A stretch of 64,000 bases of DNA from Sphingobacterium sp. CZ-UAM (lineage in GTDB: Bacteria > Bacteroidota > Bacteroidia > Sphingobacteriales > Sphingobacteriaceae): contig NZ_MTCM01000001.1 in the NCBI RefSeq assembly GCF_002000245.1, forward strand, positions 1,302,001-1,366,000. The letters are read 5' to 3'. Positions 37,312-46,961 of the stretch are shown in pieces; position 1 is the stretch's first letter, and every line of letters begins with the position of its first letter. The position numbers were made by a program, and so were the translations under genes. The notes below the pieces were generated by a model. It did not search any database and was not told the origin of the DNA. It worked only from the letters and a program-made list of their open reading frames with translations.

Positions 37312-39315
37312 CTACCAGATTTTAATACGTTTATCCGTAGGGATAAACATTTTATCACCATCTTTCGTTTCCCAAGCAGCATGGAATGCATCCAAATTGA
37401 TGATTGGCGCGAAAGCACGATATTGCGCCGGAGAATGTGGATCTGTTTTCACCTGATTCACAACAAATTCATCTGTTGTCTTGGTTCTCCAAATGGTAGC
37501 CCAGGAAAGGAAGAAACGCTGATTCTGTGTAAAACCATCGATTAATCCAGGATTTCCTTTGTCTTTTAAATACAGTTGTAGTGCATCGAAAGCGACAGAA
37601 GAACCACCCAAATCACCAATATTCTCACCTAAAGTGAAACGACCATTTACAAAAACTCCAGGAACTGGTTCATAAGCCTCAAATTGTTTGACCAACGCGT
37701 CCGCTGCAGCTTCAAATTTAGCCTTATCACCATCAGTCCACCAGTTGTTCAAATTTCCATTACCATCATACTTTGCACCCTGATCATCAAAACCATGAGA
37801 TAACTCATGTCCTATGACTGCGCCGATGCCACCAAAATTCACGGCCGCATCTGCTTTATAATCATAGAATGGCGGCTGTAGAATTGCTGCTGGAAATACA
37901 ATTTCGTTAAACAGTGGACTATAATAAGCATTGACGGTCTGTGGTGTCATTCCCCATTCAGATTTATCAACTGGCTTACCCTGTTTTGCAAGGTTCTCAT
38001 AAAAGGCCCATCTGCTGGATGATAAAACATTCGCGTAAAGTGATGTTCCAATATCAAGTTTGCTATAATCCTTCCATTTGTCCGGATAACCAATTTTCAC
38101 TTTAAACTTCGACAACTTTTCCAGCGCCTTCACTTTTGTATCTGCAGACATCCATGTTAGACCATTGATGTGCTGTCCAAATGCCTTTACAAGGTAACTT
38201 ACTAACTCCTCCGCATCGGCTTTGGCTTTTGGCGGAAAATTCTCTTTTACATATAGTTTGCCCAAAAGTTCTCCAGCGATAGAATTAACAAATTCTACTC
38301 CTCTTTTGTCCAATGCGCGTTGTTCCTTCTGCCCTTTTAACTTACGGCCCCAGAAATCAAACGAAAGGTCATTTAATTCCTGAGTTGTATACGATGCAGC
38401 GGTATTTAATAAATGAAATGTCAAGATATCTTTAATAATCGGAAGGTTCGCCGGATTGAAGATCTTATCTAAATTTTCATAGTATTTTAGTTCGGGTACA
38501 ATAACAGTATCCGCTTTGAATCCTACATCGCTTAGATATTTAGCAATGTCGACGTTTTTTACCATCTTTTTCAAATCAGCAACCGCCACCGGATTATAGC
38601 GGCCATTCGCGTCACGCGACTGTTCTACAGTTTTTAGATTAGCAGCCAATTCTTTTTCAAATGAAACAATTTTAGGACCTTTAAGATCTCTTGTACGTTG
38701 CCCGGATTTGACATAAAGCGCGGAAATATATTCCGAATAATCCTTTAATGTCTGTTCATTTTTTTGATCCTTAACCTGATAATAAGAACGGCCTAAGCCT
38801 AGACTCCCACCGCCCAAATAAACCGTGTTGACATTAGAATTTTTGAGATGCGCATATACATATCCACCAAAGAAAGGGTTTCCTCCGATAGGTGCCACCT
38901 CGACCAGGTATTTATAAAGATCGTCAAAATTCTTGATCGCAGTAATTTTTGTCAAATAGGGCTGAACAGGTTCTAATCCCAATTTATCACGCGTCTTCAT
39001 ATCTACAAAAGAACGGTAAAGATCCCCTATTTTTTGGTTATCAGTTCCTTTTGTAAATTGTCCCGATAATGATTCCTGCAACACTTTCAATGTAGCGATG
39101 TCTGTATTTTCACGCAGCTCATCAAAAGAACCCCAACGTGCCTTATCAGACGGAATTTTAACCGTTTTCATCCATTGACCATTCACAAAATTGTAGAAAT
39201 CATCCTGTGGACGAACACTTTTATCCATGTAATTTACATTGATTGCATTATTTTGCGCATGGCCGGCCAAAGAACCACATGCCAACAAAGCAGCCAAAAG
39301 TATATTTCTCTTCAT
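37312..39315 (-). CDS. M13-family (PepO/neprilysin-like) zinc metallopeptidase
   Basis: 667 residues with a signal peptide (to about residue 20). The zinc site is complete: H503-E504-x-x-H507 (GHELSHGFDDQG) and the third ligand E564 with D568 (GENIGDLGG). The substrate-positioning NAYYSP motif is at 462-467. M13 enzymes are gluzincin oligopeptidases that cut short peptides; this one would act in the periplasm or be secreted. A -7-like element TAAGTTTG (minus strand, 39344-39351) precedes it. No partner gene is nearby. Confidence 0.95.
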   Translation of the reverse strand: MKRNILLAALLACGSLAGHAQNNAINVNYMDKSVRPQDDFYNFVNGQWMKTVKIPSDKARWGSFDELRENTDIATLKVLQESLSGQFTKGTDNQKIGDLYRSFVDMKTRDKLGLEPVQPYLTKITAIKNFDDLYKYLVEVAPIGGNPFFGGYVYAHLKNSNVNTVYLGGGSLGLGRSYYQVKDQKNEQTLKDYSEYISALYVKSGQRTRDLKGPKIVSFEKELAANLKTVEQSRDANGRYNPVAVADLKKMVKNVDIAKYLSDVGFKADTVIVPELKYYENLDKIFNPANLPIIKDILTFHLLNTAASYTTQELNDLSFDFWGRKLKGQKEQRALDKRGVEFVNSIAGELLGKLYVKENFPPKAKADAEELVSYLVKAFGQHINGLTWMSADTKVKALEKLSKFKVKIGYPDKWKDYSKLDIGTSLYANVLSSSRWAFYENLAKQGKPVDKSEWGMTPQTVNAYYSPLFNEIVFPAAILQPPFYDYKADAAVNFGGIGAVIGHELSHGFDDQGAKYDGNGNLNNWWTDGDKAKFEAAADALVKQFEAYEPVPGVFVNGRFTLGENIGDLGGSSVAFDALQLYLKDKGNPGLIDGFTQNQRFFLSWATIWRTKTTDEFVVNQVKTDPHSPAQYRAFAPIINLDAFHAAWETKDGDKMFIPTDKRIKIW

Positions 39316-39420
39316 ATAAATTTTAGTTTGTTATGTATCTAAACAAACTTAAGAAAAGTTTTGCTATTGTTCCTAATACAAAACATAGTTTTGCAGACAA
39401 TTGAAGTAATATATATTAAC

Positions 39421-39630
39421 CTATGTCTGTGTTTTGTTTTGTGTTGATTTACGGAGCAAAAGAAGGAAAATCACTAGGAAAAGTGCCACTCCACCCAGCC
39501 AAATCCAGGGGTTGGCATACCACAACGTGCCGTTTGCCTCCTTGAGCTTTTGATTTTCTTCAATCGGCACCTCTGCATGAAGTTTAATAATGGAAAATAG
39601 CAAACAAAACAGTAAAAACATTCTTTTCAT
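39421..39630 (-). CDS. small hypothetical membrane protein
   Basis: 69 residues: a cleavable signal peptide (MKRMFLLFCLLFSIIKLHA), about 24 polar residues, and one C-terminal membrane helix (WIWLGGVALFLVIFLLLL) with a basic end. I do not recognise it. The signal-anchor layout and the start codon spacing support a real gene, but its small size keeps confidence moderate. It lies between metA and the M13 peptidase gene on the same strand; no function can be inferred. Confidence 0.55.
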   Translation of the reverse strand: MKRMFLLFCLLFSIIKLHAEVPIEENQKLKEANGTLWYANPWIWLGGVALFLVIFLLLLRKSTQNKTQT

Positions 39631-39697
39631 ATGATCTACTTTATATAGATAGAATGCTCCGCCAGCCTATTTTGTTTGCTTAAGATAAAATTTGTAT

Positions 39698-40642
39698 TCA
39701 GTCTTTTTGTCTGATCTCACCCAGATGAACGACATCTTTTAAATCAAAAGGCGTTTCCTGGTACACAAAATAGTTGAGCCAATTATTAAATAACAAGTTA
39801 GCATGGCTCGTCCAACGCACCAAAGGTTGATTTTCCGGATTATCATCTCTATAGTAGTTCGCTGGCATACGAATAGTCTGACCTTTCTCCAAATCCCTTT
39901 TATATTCTTCATCCAAAGTAAATGGTGCGTACTCAGAATGACCAGTCAGGTAAAATTCACGACCACCACGGGAGGATGCGATGGCAATACCCGCTTCAGG
40001 AGACTCCGAAAGAATTTCTACCTCATTTTTGGCAAGTAGATCGTCTTTCTCAATGGTTGTATGCCGGCTATGGGGAATAAAAAACTCATCGTCAAATCCA
40101 CGAAACAACGGATGTCTTTTGTCGAGAGCCGTATGTTTGAATACACCAAAAAGCTTCTCATCCAACGGTTTTTTCTCCACATCATAAAAATGATATAATG
40201 CGGCTTGTGACGCCCAGCAGATATACAAACTTGAAGTTACATGCGTTCTTGCCCAGTCAAATATCGTCTGAATTTCATTCCAATAGGTTACCTCTTCAAA
40301 TCTGACCATTTCAACCGGAGCTCCTGTGATGATCATACCATCATAAAAGTTTTCCTTCACTTCACTTAGGCTTTTATAAAACATCTCTAAGTGTTCCTCG
40401 GGTGTGTTTTTTGAAACGTGAGTTTCCAATCGAAGGAACTCCATCTCAACTTGCAAAGGATTATTGGAAAGTAAGCGGATAAAATCGGTCTCTGTTGTGA
40501 TCTTAAGCGGCATCAGATTGAGGACCAACACACGTAATGGTCGAATATCCTGCTCATTTGCCCTTAGATCACTCATGACAAAGATATTCTCCTTTTTTAA
40601 AAGCTCGATCGCAGGAAGGTTATTAGGAAGTTTGACTGGCAT
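39698..40642 (-). CDS. metA: MetA, homoserine O-acetyltransferase type
   Basis: First committed step of methionine synthesis, O-acylation of homoserine; 314 residues. The catalytic Cys142 (ICWASQ), His235 and Glu237 (GHSEYAP) are in place. The residue that sets acyl donor choice is Glu111 (TGAPVEMV). In MetA proteins Glu at this place favours acetyl-CoA and Gly favours succinyl-CoA, so the product is predicted to be O-acetylhomoserine despite the usual succinyltransferase label. The start at 40642 follows a good SD (AAGGAG); a longer frame to 40684 adds a non-conserved tail. Confidence 0.93.
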   Translation of the reverse strand: MPVKLPNNLPAIELLKKENIFVMSDLRANEQDIRPLRVLVLNLMPLKITTETDFIRLLSNNPLQVEMEFLRLETHVSKNTPEEHLEMFYKSLSEVKENFYDGMIITGAPVEMVRFEEVTYWNEIQTIFDWARTHVTSSLYICWASQAALYHFYDVEKKPLDEKLFGVFKHTALDKRHPLFRGFDDEFFIPHSRHTTIEKDDLLAKNEVEILSESPEAGIAIASSRGGREFYLTGHSEYAPFTLDEEYKRDLEKGQTIRMPANYYRDDNPENQPLVRWTSHANLLFNNWLNYFVYQETPFDLKDVVHLGEIRQKD

Positions 40643-40672
40643 ATATAAATTTCTCCTTATACAATTAGCATG

Positions 40673-40704
40673 CAAAATTAACAAGAAAATGGCAGAATAC
40701 TAAA
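40673..40704 (-). promoter_or_regulatory. promoter of metA
   Basis: On the minus strand TAATTTTG (40680-40673) matches the -7 consensus. A weak -33 (TTTAG, 40704-40700) stands 19 nt upstream. The leader would be about 25 nt. I see no SAM riboswitch. Confidence 0.55.
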
Positions 40705-40756
40705 TGAAACCGCAAATTTAAGTTTGCACCAAATCATAGCTTTTTTCCCGTTCAGA

Positions 40757-41290
40757 TCATTCTTCGGTTAATTGTCGCAGGGCCTTTTGAAACTTCGTCG
40801 AGCCAAAATTCATCCCACCCACGTGCTTATTTACCAATTTGCCCGATTTATCTATAATGATGGTTGTGGGAATACTGGTCGTACGAAGATCTTTTGGTAA
40901 TGCAGAGTTTAATTGATAGACCGGAAGACTATATTTTCTTTTCTTTAAAAACTTCTCCGAAGACTTCAGGTTACCGTCAACGTCCACTGACAGAAATATT
41001 ATTCGGCTATTCCCTTGAAAATCTTTATATAGTTTATCCAGAGAGGGCATTTCTGCTAAACAAGGTGGACACCACGTCGCCCAAAAATTGATCAAAACAA
41101 CTTTACCCTTGAGCTGGTTTAACGAAATCACCCTGCCCCTACTATCTTTGAAACTGACTTCCTCATACTTAAGGCGCAAGCTAGGATGTGTTGTCGGATC
41201 ATTTCCATACGCATAACAAGATGTGTAGGCAGATGCCAACAACAATAAGATGCTGATCGTAACAGATCCAATTCTATTTTTTCTTTGCAT
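40757..41290 (-). CDS. TlpA-like exported thioredoxin-fold protein
   Basis: 177 residues: an N-terminal signal or anchor (about 8-28), then an AhpC/TSA-thioredoxin domain with WCPPC (Cys74, Cys77) and a cis-Pro loop (TSIPTTIIID). TlpA/ResA-like proteins reduce or oxidise disulfides in the periplasm, often for cytochrome c maturation or redox stress. The ATG at 41290 is chosen over 41317 because it leads straight into the signal. No cytochrome-maturation genes are adjacent. Confidence 0.87.
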   Translation of the reverse strand: MQRKNRIGSVTISILLLLASAYTSCYAYGNDPTTHPSLRLKYEEVSFKDSRGRVISLNQLKGKVVLINFWATWCPPCLAEMPSLDKLYKDFQGNSRIIFLSVDVDGNLKSSEKFLKKRKYSLPVYQLNSALPKDLRTTSIPTTIIIDKSGKLVNKHVGGMNFGSTKFQKALRQLTEE

Positions 41291-41665
41291 ATTGTTTCTT
41301 TCATGAAGGACACACAATCAACGTTTATTGTATAAACTGATTGTGTTCATCAGGCCAAACTACAATAAAATTTAATTTATCCTAGCATTTTAACTAAAAC
41401 TCCATGCCAACAAAAGGCTAAACTTGAAGATTTAAATACATCAAGCTCATTTTAAACTGTCTTTTAACAAAAGCAAACAGCTGTAAAATAAAGACATAAT
41501 AAGTTGTCCAACTGGGATCTAAACCCAACAAAACCAAATGGCGATTTATTCACAATCCCATTTTTTTTGGTGAAACGACCGATCGATTGCCGTGATCTGT
41601 CTAAAAGTTATTACAAACAAATTGGCAGATATGATTATTATATACTATATAATAAGTAAATCAAT

Positions 41666-44434
41666 ATGAGCAAGGAAAAATCAATCCAGGAAATCGAGAT
41701 CAATGGAAAAGTTTATCAGTATAGTTCGCTAAGAAATCTGCCTGAGGGTGAGATCGGGCACCTGCCCTTCAGTATTCGGATTCTCCTGGAGAATGTGCTA
41801 CGTAATTATGATGGATTTAGTATCACGGATGAGCATGTCAGCACATTAATCAACTGGACACCTCAGCCTGTCGATAAAGATATCCCATTCAAGCCAGCGC
41901 GCATTCTCATGCAGGACTTTACCGGTGTCCCTGCGGTGGTAGATATGGCCTCTTTACGGGCAGAATTTGTTCGGCATGGCAAGGATGGTCAAAAAATTAA
42001 TCCAGCGATTCCAGTAGACCTGGTTATTGACCATTCCGTACAGGTTGATTATTTCGGCACCGAGTATTCCTACGACAAAAATGTAACATTGGAATATGAA
42101 CGCAACCGTGAGCGGTATGAGCTTCTGAAATGGGCCCAAAAAGGCTTAAAAAATTTCACTGTTGTTCCTCCGGGGATGGGAATTTGCCATCAGGTAAATC
42201 TAGAATATCTCGCCAAAGGTGTTATTTCCCGTGATAATTGGTTATTTCCGGATACCTTAGTCGGTACAGACTCCCATACGCCCATGGTTAATGGTATCGG
42301 TGTCCTGGGTTGGGGTGTTGGCGGTATCGAAGCCGAAGCAGCAATGTTGGGACAACCCATTTTCTTCACCTGTCCGGAGGTTATCGGACTTAAGCTGACG
42401 GGTAGTATTCCCGATATCTGTACAGCTACGGATATGGTTCTTTCCATCACCAAAATTCTACGGGATAAAGGTGTTGTCGGAAAATTTGTCGAAGTCTTTG
42501 GGGAAGGATTAGATACCCTTTCTGTAACAGACCGGGCCACCATCTCCAACATGTCACCCGAATTTGGCTGTACGGTCACCTATTTTCCGATAGATGACCG
42601 CACATTGGAATATATGCATAGCACCAATAGAACCGAGCAGGAAATCAAGATTGTGGAAGAGTACTGCAAACAAAATCTGCTTTGGCGCACAGGAAAAGAA
42701 CAGATCTTATACTCTGCCGTTGTCGAATTCGATCTAAGTACGCTCGAACCCACAGTTTCAGGCCCCAAACGTCCACAGGACAAAATTTTGGTCAAGGATT
42801 TAAACAATAAGTTTTCACAGCTTCTTGATAGCGAACACCATAGACAATACGTACCGATGCCACAACGTTCCGAATCAGCCTGGTTGGCAGATGGCGGATC
42901 GGGTACCGAATTTACTTTTGGGAAAGTACCTGTTGAACATGATTCACCACATCAAGTCATTTCGGAGTCCATACATGCTGTACGCATCAAACACAATCAC
43001 AAGGAATATATTGTTAGTGACGGTAGTATCGCTATTGCTGCGATTACAAGCTGTACGAATACCTCTAATCCAACAGTCATGATCGGCGCTGGGCTATTGG
43101 CCAGAAATGCTATTGAGCGTGGGTTACGGACAAAATCCTGGGTAAAGACCTCCTTGGCACCAGGATCGAAAGTAGTCACACAGTACCTGGAACGATCGGG
43201 GCTCAATGCAGATCTTGACGCACTCAGATTCCACACTGTAGGCTACGGATGTACTTCCTGTATCGGTAATTCAGGTCCACTCCCACCACAAATTGCAGAA
43301 GCAGTGGAGAAAGGGGAATTGATCGTTGCCTCAGTATTGTCAGGGAATAGAAACTTTGAAGCAAGGGTCCACCCACAGGTAAAAATGAATTTCCTAATGT
43401 CTCCGATGCTGGTTGTTGCCTATGCCCTTGTTGGCCGCGTGGATATCAATTTGATGGAAGACCCGCTGGATTATGACCCGAATGGACAACCCGTTTATTT
43501 GAAAGATATCTGGCCAAGTCGTGAAGAAATTATGAAAACAGTCAACGAGTGCGTCAAACAATCAGATTTCCAAGAGGTCTACGACGTCATCTTTGACGGT
43601 TCTACGGATTGGCAGGATCTGGAAGTCAATCTTGATCAGAATTATCAATGGGATGACACATCGACATACATCAAAGAATCTCCATTTTTTGAAAACTTGC
43701 AGGCAGTTCCGGCACCTATTCAGGACATCCAGCATGCGAGAGTCTTACTTTATTTGGGCGACTCAGTCACAACGGACCATATTTCTCCCGCCGGATCTTT
43801 TAAAGAAGATACTGCCGCCGGAAAATACCTCAAGTTGCACCAGGTCAACAAAGAAGACTTCAACTCCTATGGCTCCAGACGAGGCAATCATGAAGTCATG
43901 ATGCGTGGCACCTTCGCCAATGTGCGGATTAAAAATAAAATTACAGACCGGGAAGGTGGCTATAGCAGATATTTCCCAACGAATGAGGTAAAAACAGTAT
44001 ACGATACGGCAATGGAGTATCGCAAAACAGATACACCTTTGATTGTCTTAGCGGGAAAAGAATATGGATCGGGCTCGTCGCGTGACTGGGCAGCCAAAGG
44101 GACTTTTCTCCTTGGTGTACGGGCCGTAATTGCCGAAAGTTTTGAACGTATACATCGAAGTAATCTTGTCGGTATGGGTGTCGCTCCATTAGTCTTTATC
44201 AATGGAGAAAATGCAGAAACACTTGGACTTGATGGCACTGAAGTCTATTCCATCACCGGCTTAGCAAAAGAACTAATACCACATAAACTGCTAGACGTAA
44301 AAGCTGTACATGATAACGGAAACACGACAACATTTCAGGTCAAAGCAAGATTAGATTCTGCCATCGAAATTGAATATTTCAAGAATGATGGTATATTACA
44401 ATATGTGCTAAGACAATATTTGAAGAACAATTAA
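41666..44434 (+). CDS. acnA: aconitate hydratase (AcnA/IRP type)
   Basis: TCA-cycle enzyme converting citrate to isocitrate through cis-aconitate, 922 residues. The [4Fe-4S] cluster ligands are in ITSCTNTSNP and YGCTSCIGNSG. The swivel domain with GKEYGSGSSRDWAAKG is at the C-terminus after the HQVN linker region. Length and order fit the AcnA/IRP1 class rather than AcnB. It is followed by a terminator and stands alone. Loss of the cluster in this class can give an RNA-binding apo-form, which is family knowledge and not seen here. Confidence 0.96.
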   Translation: MSKEKSIQEIEINGKVYQYSSLRNLPEGEIGHLPFSIRILLENVLRNYDGFSITDEHVSTLINWTPQPVDKDIPFKPARILMQDFTGVPAVVDMASLRAEFVRHGKDGQKINPAIPVDLVIDHSVQVDYFGTEYSYDKNVTLEYERNRERYELLKWAQKGLKNFTVVPPGMGICHQVNLEYLAKGVISRDNWLFPDTLVGTDSHTPMVNGIGVLGWGVGGIEAEAAMLGQPIFFTCPEVIGLKLTGSIPDICTATDMVLSITKILRDKGVVGKFVEVFGEGLDTLSVTDRATISNMSPEFGCTVTYFPIDDRTLEYMHSTNRTEQEIKIVEEYCKQNLLWRTGKEQILYSAVVEFDLSTLEPTVSGPKRPQDKILVKDLNNKFSQLLDSEHHRQYVPMPQRSESAWLADGGSGTEFTFGKVPVEHDSPHQVISESIHAVRIKHNHKEYIVSDGSIAIAAITSCTNTSNPTVMIGAGLLARNAIERGLRTKSWVKTSLAPGSKVVTQYLERSGLNADLDALRFHTVGYGCTSCIGNSGPLPPQIAEAVEKGELIVASVLSGNRNFEARVHPQVKMNFLMSPMLVVAYALVGRVDINLMEDPLDYDPNGQPVYLKDIWPSREEIMKTVNECVKQSDFQEVYDVIFDGSTDWQDLEVNLDQNYQWDDTSTYIKESPFFENLQAVPAPIQDIQHARVLLYLGDSVTTDHISPAGSFKEDTAAGKYLKLHQVNKEDFNSYGSRRGNHEVMMRGTFANVRIKNKITDREGGYSRYFPTNEVKTVYDTAMEYRKTDTPLIVLAGKEYGSGSSRDWAAKGTFLLGVRAVIAESFERIHRSNLVGMGVAPLVFINGENAETLGLDGTEVYSITGLAKELIPHKLLDVKAVHDNGNTTTFQVKARLDSAIEIEYFKNDGILQYVLRQYLKNN

Positions 44435-44471
44435 TAATAAATCCAACTGACTAACAGCACATTTTACAGAT

Positions 44472-44503
44472 AAAAAGGGGCAAGATAAAAACTATGCCCC
44501 TTT
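44472..44503 (+). terminator. intrinsic terminator after acnA
   Basis: AAAGGGGCA (44474-44482) pairs with TGCCCCTTT (44495-44503). A second terminator-like hairpin (CCTG-AAGT-CAGG, 44616-44627) followed by eight T residues lies further down this 303-bp gap, which otherwise holds nothing. Confidence 0.85.
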
Positions 44504-44737
44504 CCACAACCTATATAAAACCTACCAGAGTTTCAATGGAAAATATTTCCGGCCAACATGCAATATTGTTCGGCAACTGCTCCAAAGTTACATCCCATAA
44601 CAATCGTTTTTACTCCCTGAAGTCAGGTATTTTTTTTCGGCAAAATAAGCAATTATGTCAGCTATGCTTCCATTATCGAGCCTAAAAATGTATTTTCGCA
44701 GGCTATCGATCACAATATTTAAATAGAAGGATAAATC

Positions 44738-45304
44738 ATGGATGAACTGGTAAAACAGACGATTTCTAAAGTAAGCTTCAATAGTGAATTGCAGCAAATT
44801 AAAGAATTTTATAAATGCACATTTGAATATTGCGATTTCCAAAATGCCGCATTGGTAGACATGATCTTTACAGATTGTCAATTTAAATCCTGTAATTTAT
44901 CCAACATTAAGCTCCAGGGAACCCAATTGGATCATATCGTTTTTCAGGACTGTAAGATGTTGGGCATACAGTTCAACGAATGTAGCTCATTCGCTTTCCA
45001 TATCGAAGTGAAAAATAGCACGCTCGACTATGCTTCTTTTTTCGAACGGAATATGAAAAAATTCAAATTTGACCAGTGTTCACTACAGCATGTCGATTTT
45101 GAAAAAGCAAACCTTCAACAGGTGATCTTTAAAGATTGCGACTTTCTCCGTGCCCGATTTGAACAATGCAATCTGGAAGGCTGTGATTTTCGTACCTCAG
45201 TTAATATCCAGCTGGATCCAGAAAACAATCGTATGAAAAAGAGCAAATTTGAATCAGAACAACTGCCCGGCTTGCTAAGCAAATATCAATTGCTGATCGA
45301 TTGA
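44738..45304 (+). CDS. pentapeptide-repeat protein, Qnr-like
   Basis: 188 residues made almost wholly of pentapeptide repeats (A/C-x-[L/F]-x-x pattern; blocks such as FDQCSLQHVDFEKANLQQVI), predicted to fold as a right-handed quadrilateral beta-helix. The central non-repeat stretch and the C-terminal DPENNRMKKSKF-LLSKY segment match the Qnr/MfpA-like group, whose members mimic DNA and protect gyrase from quinolones or toxins. Many chromosomal relatives have no known role, so the function is uncertain. It is single, with no gyrase or toxin gene next to it. Confidence 0.8.
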   Translation: MDELVKQTISKVSFNSELQQIKEFYKCTFEYCDFQNAALVDMIFTDCQFKSCNLSNIKLQGTQLDHIVFQDCKMLGIQFNECSSFAFHIEVKNSTLDYASFFERNMKKFKFDQCSLQHVDFEKANLQQVIFKDCDFLRARFEQCNLEGCDFRTSVNIQLDPENNRMKKSKFESEQLPGLLSKYQLLID

Positions 45305-45502
45305 TGGAGAGCATTCCAGAAGAAATCTCTAGCGATAAATTACGAAATAACGGATTTCAGGGATAAAAGAGCCTGCTCTAAATCATCATATTTGCTTATC
45401 AATTTTAGGTAGATGAAAGGATAATGACCTTATTATAGTGAATATTCCTATGTATATGGGTTCATGATCGCTTCTTCACCACTAAAAAGCAAATTTATAT
45501 AG

Positions 45503-46888
45503 ATGAAAAAAACATTCTTATCATTCGCAATTTTATTGGCTACTAGTACAATATCCTTCGGGCAGGTCAATAAAGCGTTTAAAATTAATTACGCCATCGT
45601 ATTCGCAAACAACAGTGAAGCTTCGGAACAAGAATCCCCTGTGTCGCTGTATGAAGCCTATGTCAGTAACGACAAGATAAAAGTCATTTCTTCGACGGAG
45701 GGACAAGAGTCCATTTTTCTTGCGAAAAAGAATGAAGATAAATCAACCATCCTTTATCCGTCTTTATCGAAATACATCGTGCACGAAGATGAAGCAACTT
45801 CCTTCTCTATAAAATTGGTTCCCGGTCAAACTAAAACCATTGCGGGTTATGCTTGCAAACTGGCACAGATTGAGCTCCCGAATATCGAAGATATCGAAGG
45901 TAATACCAACTTGTCCATCTGGTACAGCGAGAAGCTACCTGTTATCTATTGGGAAGGATTTGATATCTTCAAAAAAATTCCTGGGGCTGTGCTTCAGGTA
46001 ACCACACCTCTGGGTGTGGATATTGTAGCACAAAGTGTAGCAAACAGTCAGTTAAATGATAATGACTTTATTGTTCCCGAAGACTATGATCAAGTGGAAT
46101 CGATCTACGAAGAAGACCAGGAAGGTGAGGAAAGCAATCAAATGGCCGAAAATTTATACCTATTTGAAGATAGCACCTCTGGTCTTATGGGATTGCAAGA
46201 TAATGCGCAGCAAATCGTCGTACCGGCTCAATATCATTACATTAGTCCATTTGTAGGTGAAATCAGTGTGGTGCAATTTAAAGATGAGAAATATGGCGCA
46301 ATCAATCTTGCAGGAAAAGCCATTATCCCCTTTCGATACGAGTATTTAAGCTACGATGATAATTCGGGACAATTTCTATTCGGCCTTAATGAAAAATATG
46401 GCCTACTTGACAAGGCAGGAAACGTCCTGATTCCAGCAAATTACGATATGATCTCCTTTATCAATGGCGGTTATGCCGTTTTTCAGCAAAATGAAAAATA
46501 TGGTATTTTAAATCAAGCTGGGAAAATCATTGTACCGGCTAGCTATAGTTTCATTTCTGAAAATAACGGTACACATTTCATTAGTGTCGAAAATGACAAA
46601 TATAGTCTCATTGATATTAAAACAAACAAAGCATTAGCCCCCGCTTACGATTTTATTTCAGTAACCGAAGAACCCAATCTTTTTCTTGCGAGTAAAGATA
46701 GCAAATACGGCTATTTGAATGGCCAGGGGAAAATTGCCATTCCGTTTAACTACAGTGGTGCTACAGCATTTAGCGACGGCATAGCATCCGTTACAAAAGA
46801 AGGTTCAGATGATGTAATTTTAATCAATACAAAAGGGGAACAGGTTGAATTGGATGCAGCTGCTGAAGCGGTAGCCGAAGAAATCTAA
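45503..46888 (+). CDS. exported GLPGLI-like plus WG-repeat protein
   Basis: 461 residues with a signal peptide (to about residue 20). Residues about 25-195 resemble a GLPGLI-type beta domain of Bacteroidota surface proteins (IAGYACKLAQIELPN, IWYSEKLPVIYWEGF). From about 215 on there are five or six WG beta repeats (NEKYGLLDKAGNVLIPANYD and variants), which form a propeller-like binding surface. It ends in an acidic tail. Probably periplasmic or surface-exposed and involved in binding. It has its own terminator and no related neighbour. Confidence 0.78.
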   Translation: MKKTFLSFAILLATSTISFGQVNKAFKINYAIVFANNSEASEQESPVSLYEAYVSNDKIKVISSTEGQESIFLAKKNEDKSTILYPSLSKYIVHEDEATSFSIKLVPGQTKTIAGYACKLAQIELPNIEDIEGNTNLSIWYSEKLPVIYWEGFDIFKKIPGAVLQVTTPLGVDIVAQSVANSQLNDNDFIVPEDYDQVESIYEEDQEGEESNQMAENLYLFEDSTSGLMGLQDNAQQIVVPAQYHYISPFVGEISVVQFKDEKYGAINLAGKAIIPFRYEYLSYDDNSGQFLFGLNEKYGLLDKAGNVLIPANYDMISFINGGYAVFQQNEKYGILNQAGKIIVPASYSFISENNGTHFISVENDKYSLIDIKTNKALAPAYDFISVTEEPNLFLASKDSKYGYLNGQGKIAIPFNYSGATAFSDGIASVTKEGSDDVILINTKGEQVELDAAAEAVAEEI

Positions 46889-46904
46889 GTCATAACGGGC
46901 TATT

Positions 46905-46945
46905 CAAAAAAATAGGGCTGGTAAAGATTACCAGCCCTATTTTGT
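46905..46945. terminator. bidirectional intrinsic terminator
   Basis: A perfect 14-bp stem (46911-46924 with 46928-46941; core AGGGCTGGTAA / TTACCAGCCCT) has an A-run before and a T-run after, between the convergent WG-repeat and DUF808 genes. Confidence 0.92.
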
Positions 46946-46961
46946 TTATTTATTTACGCTA

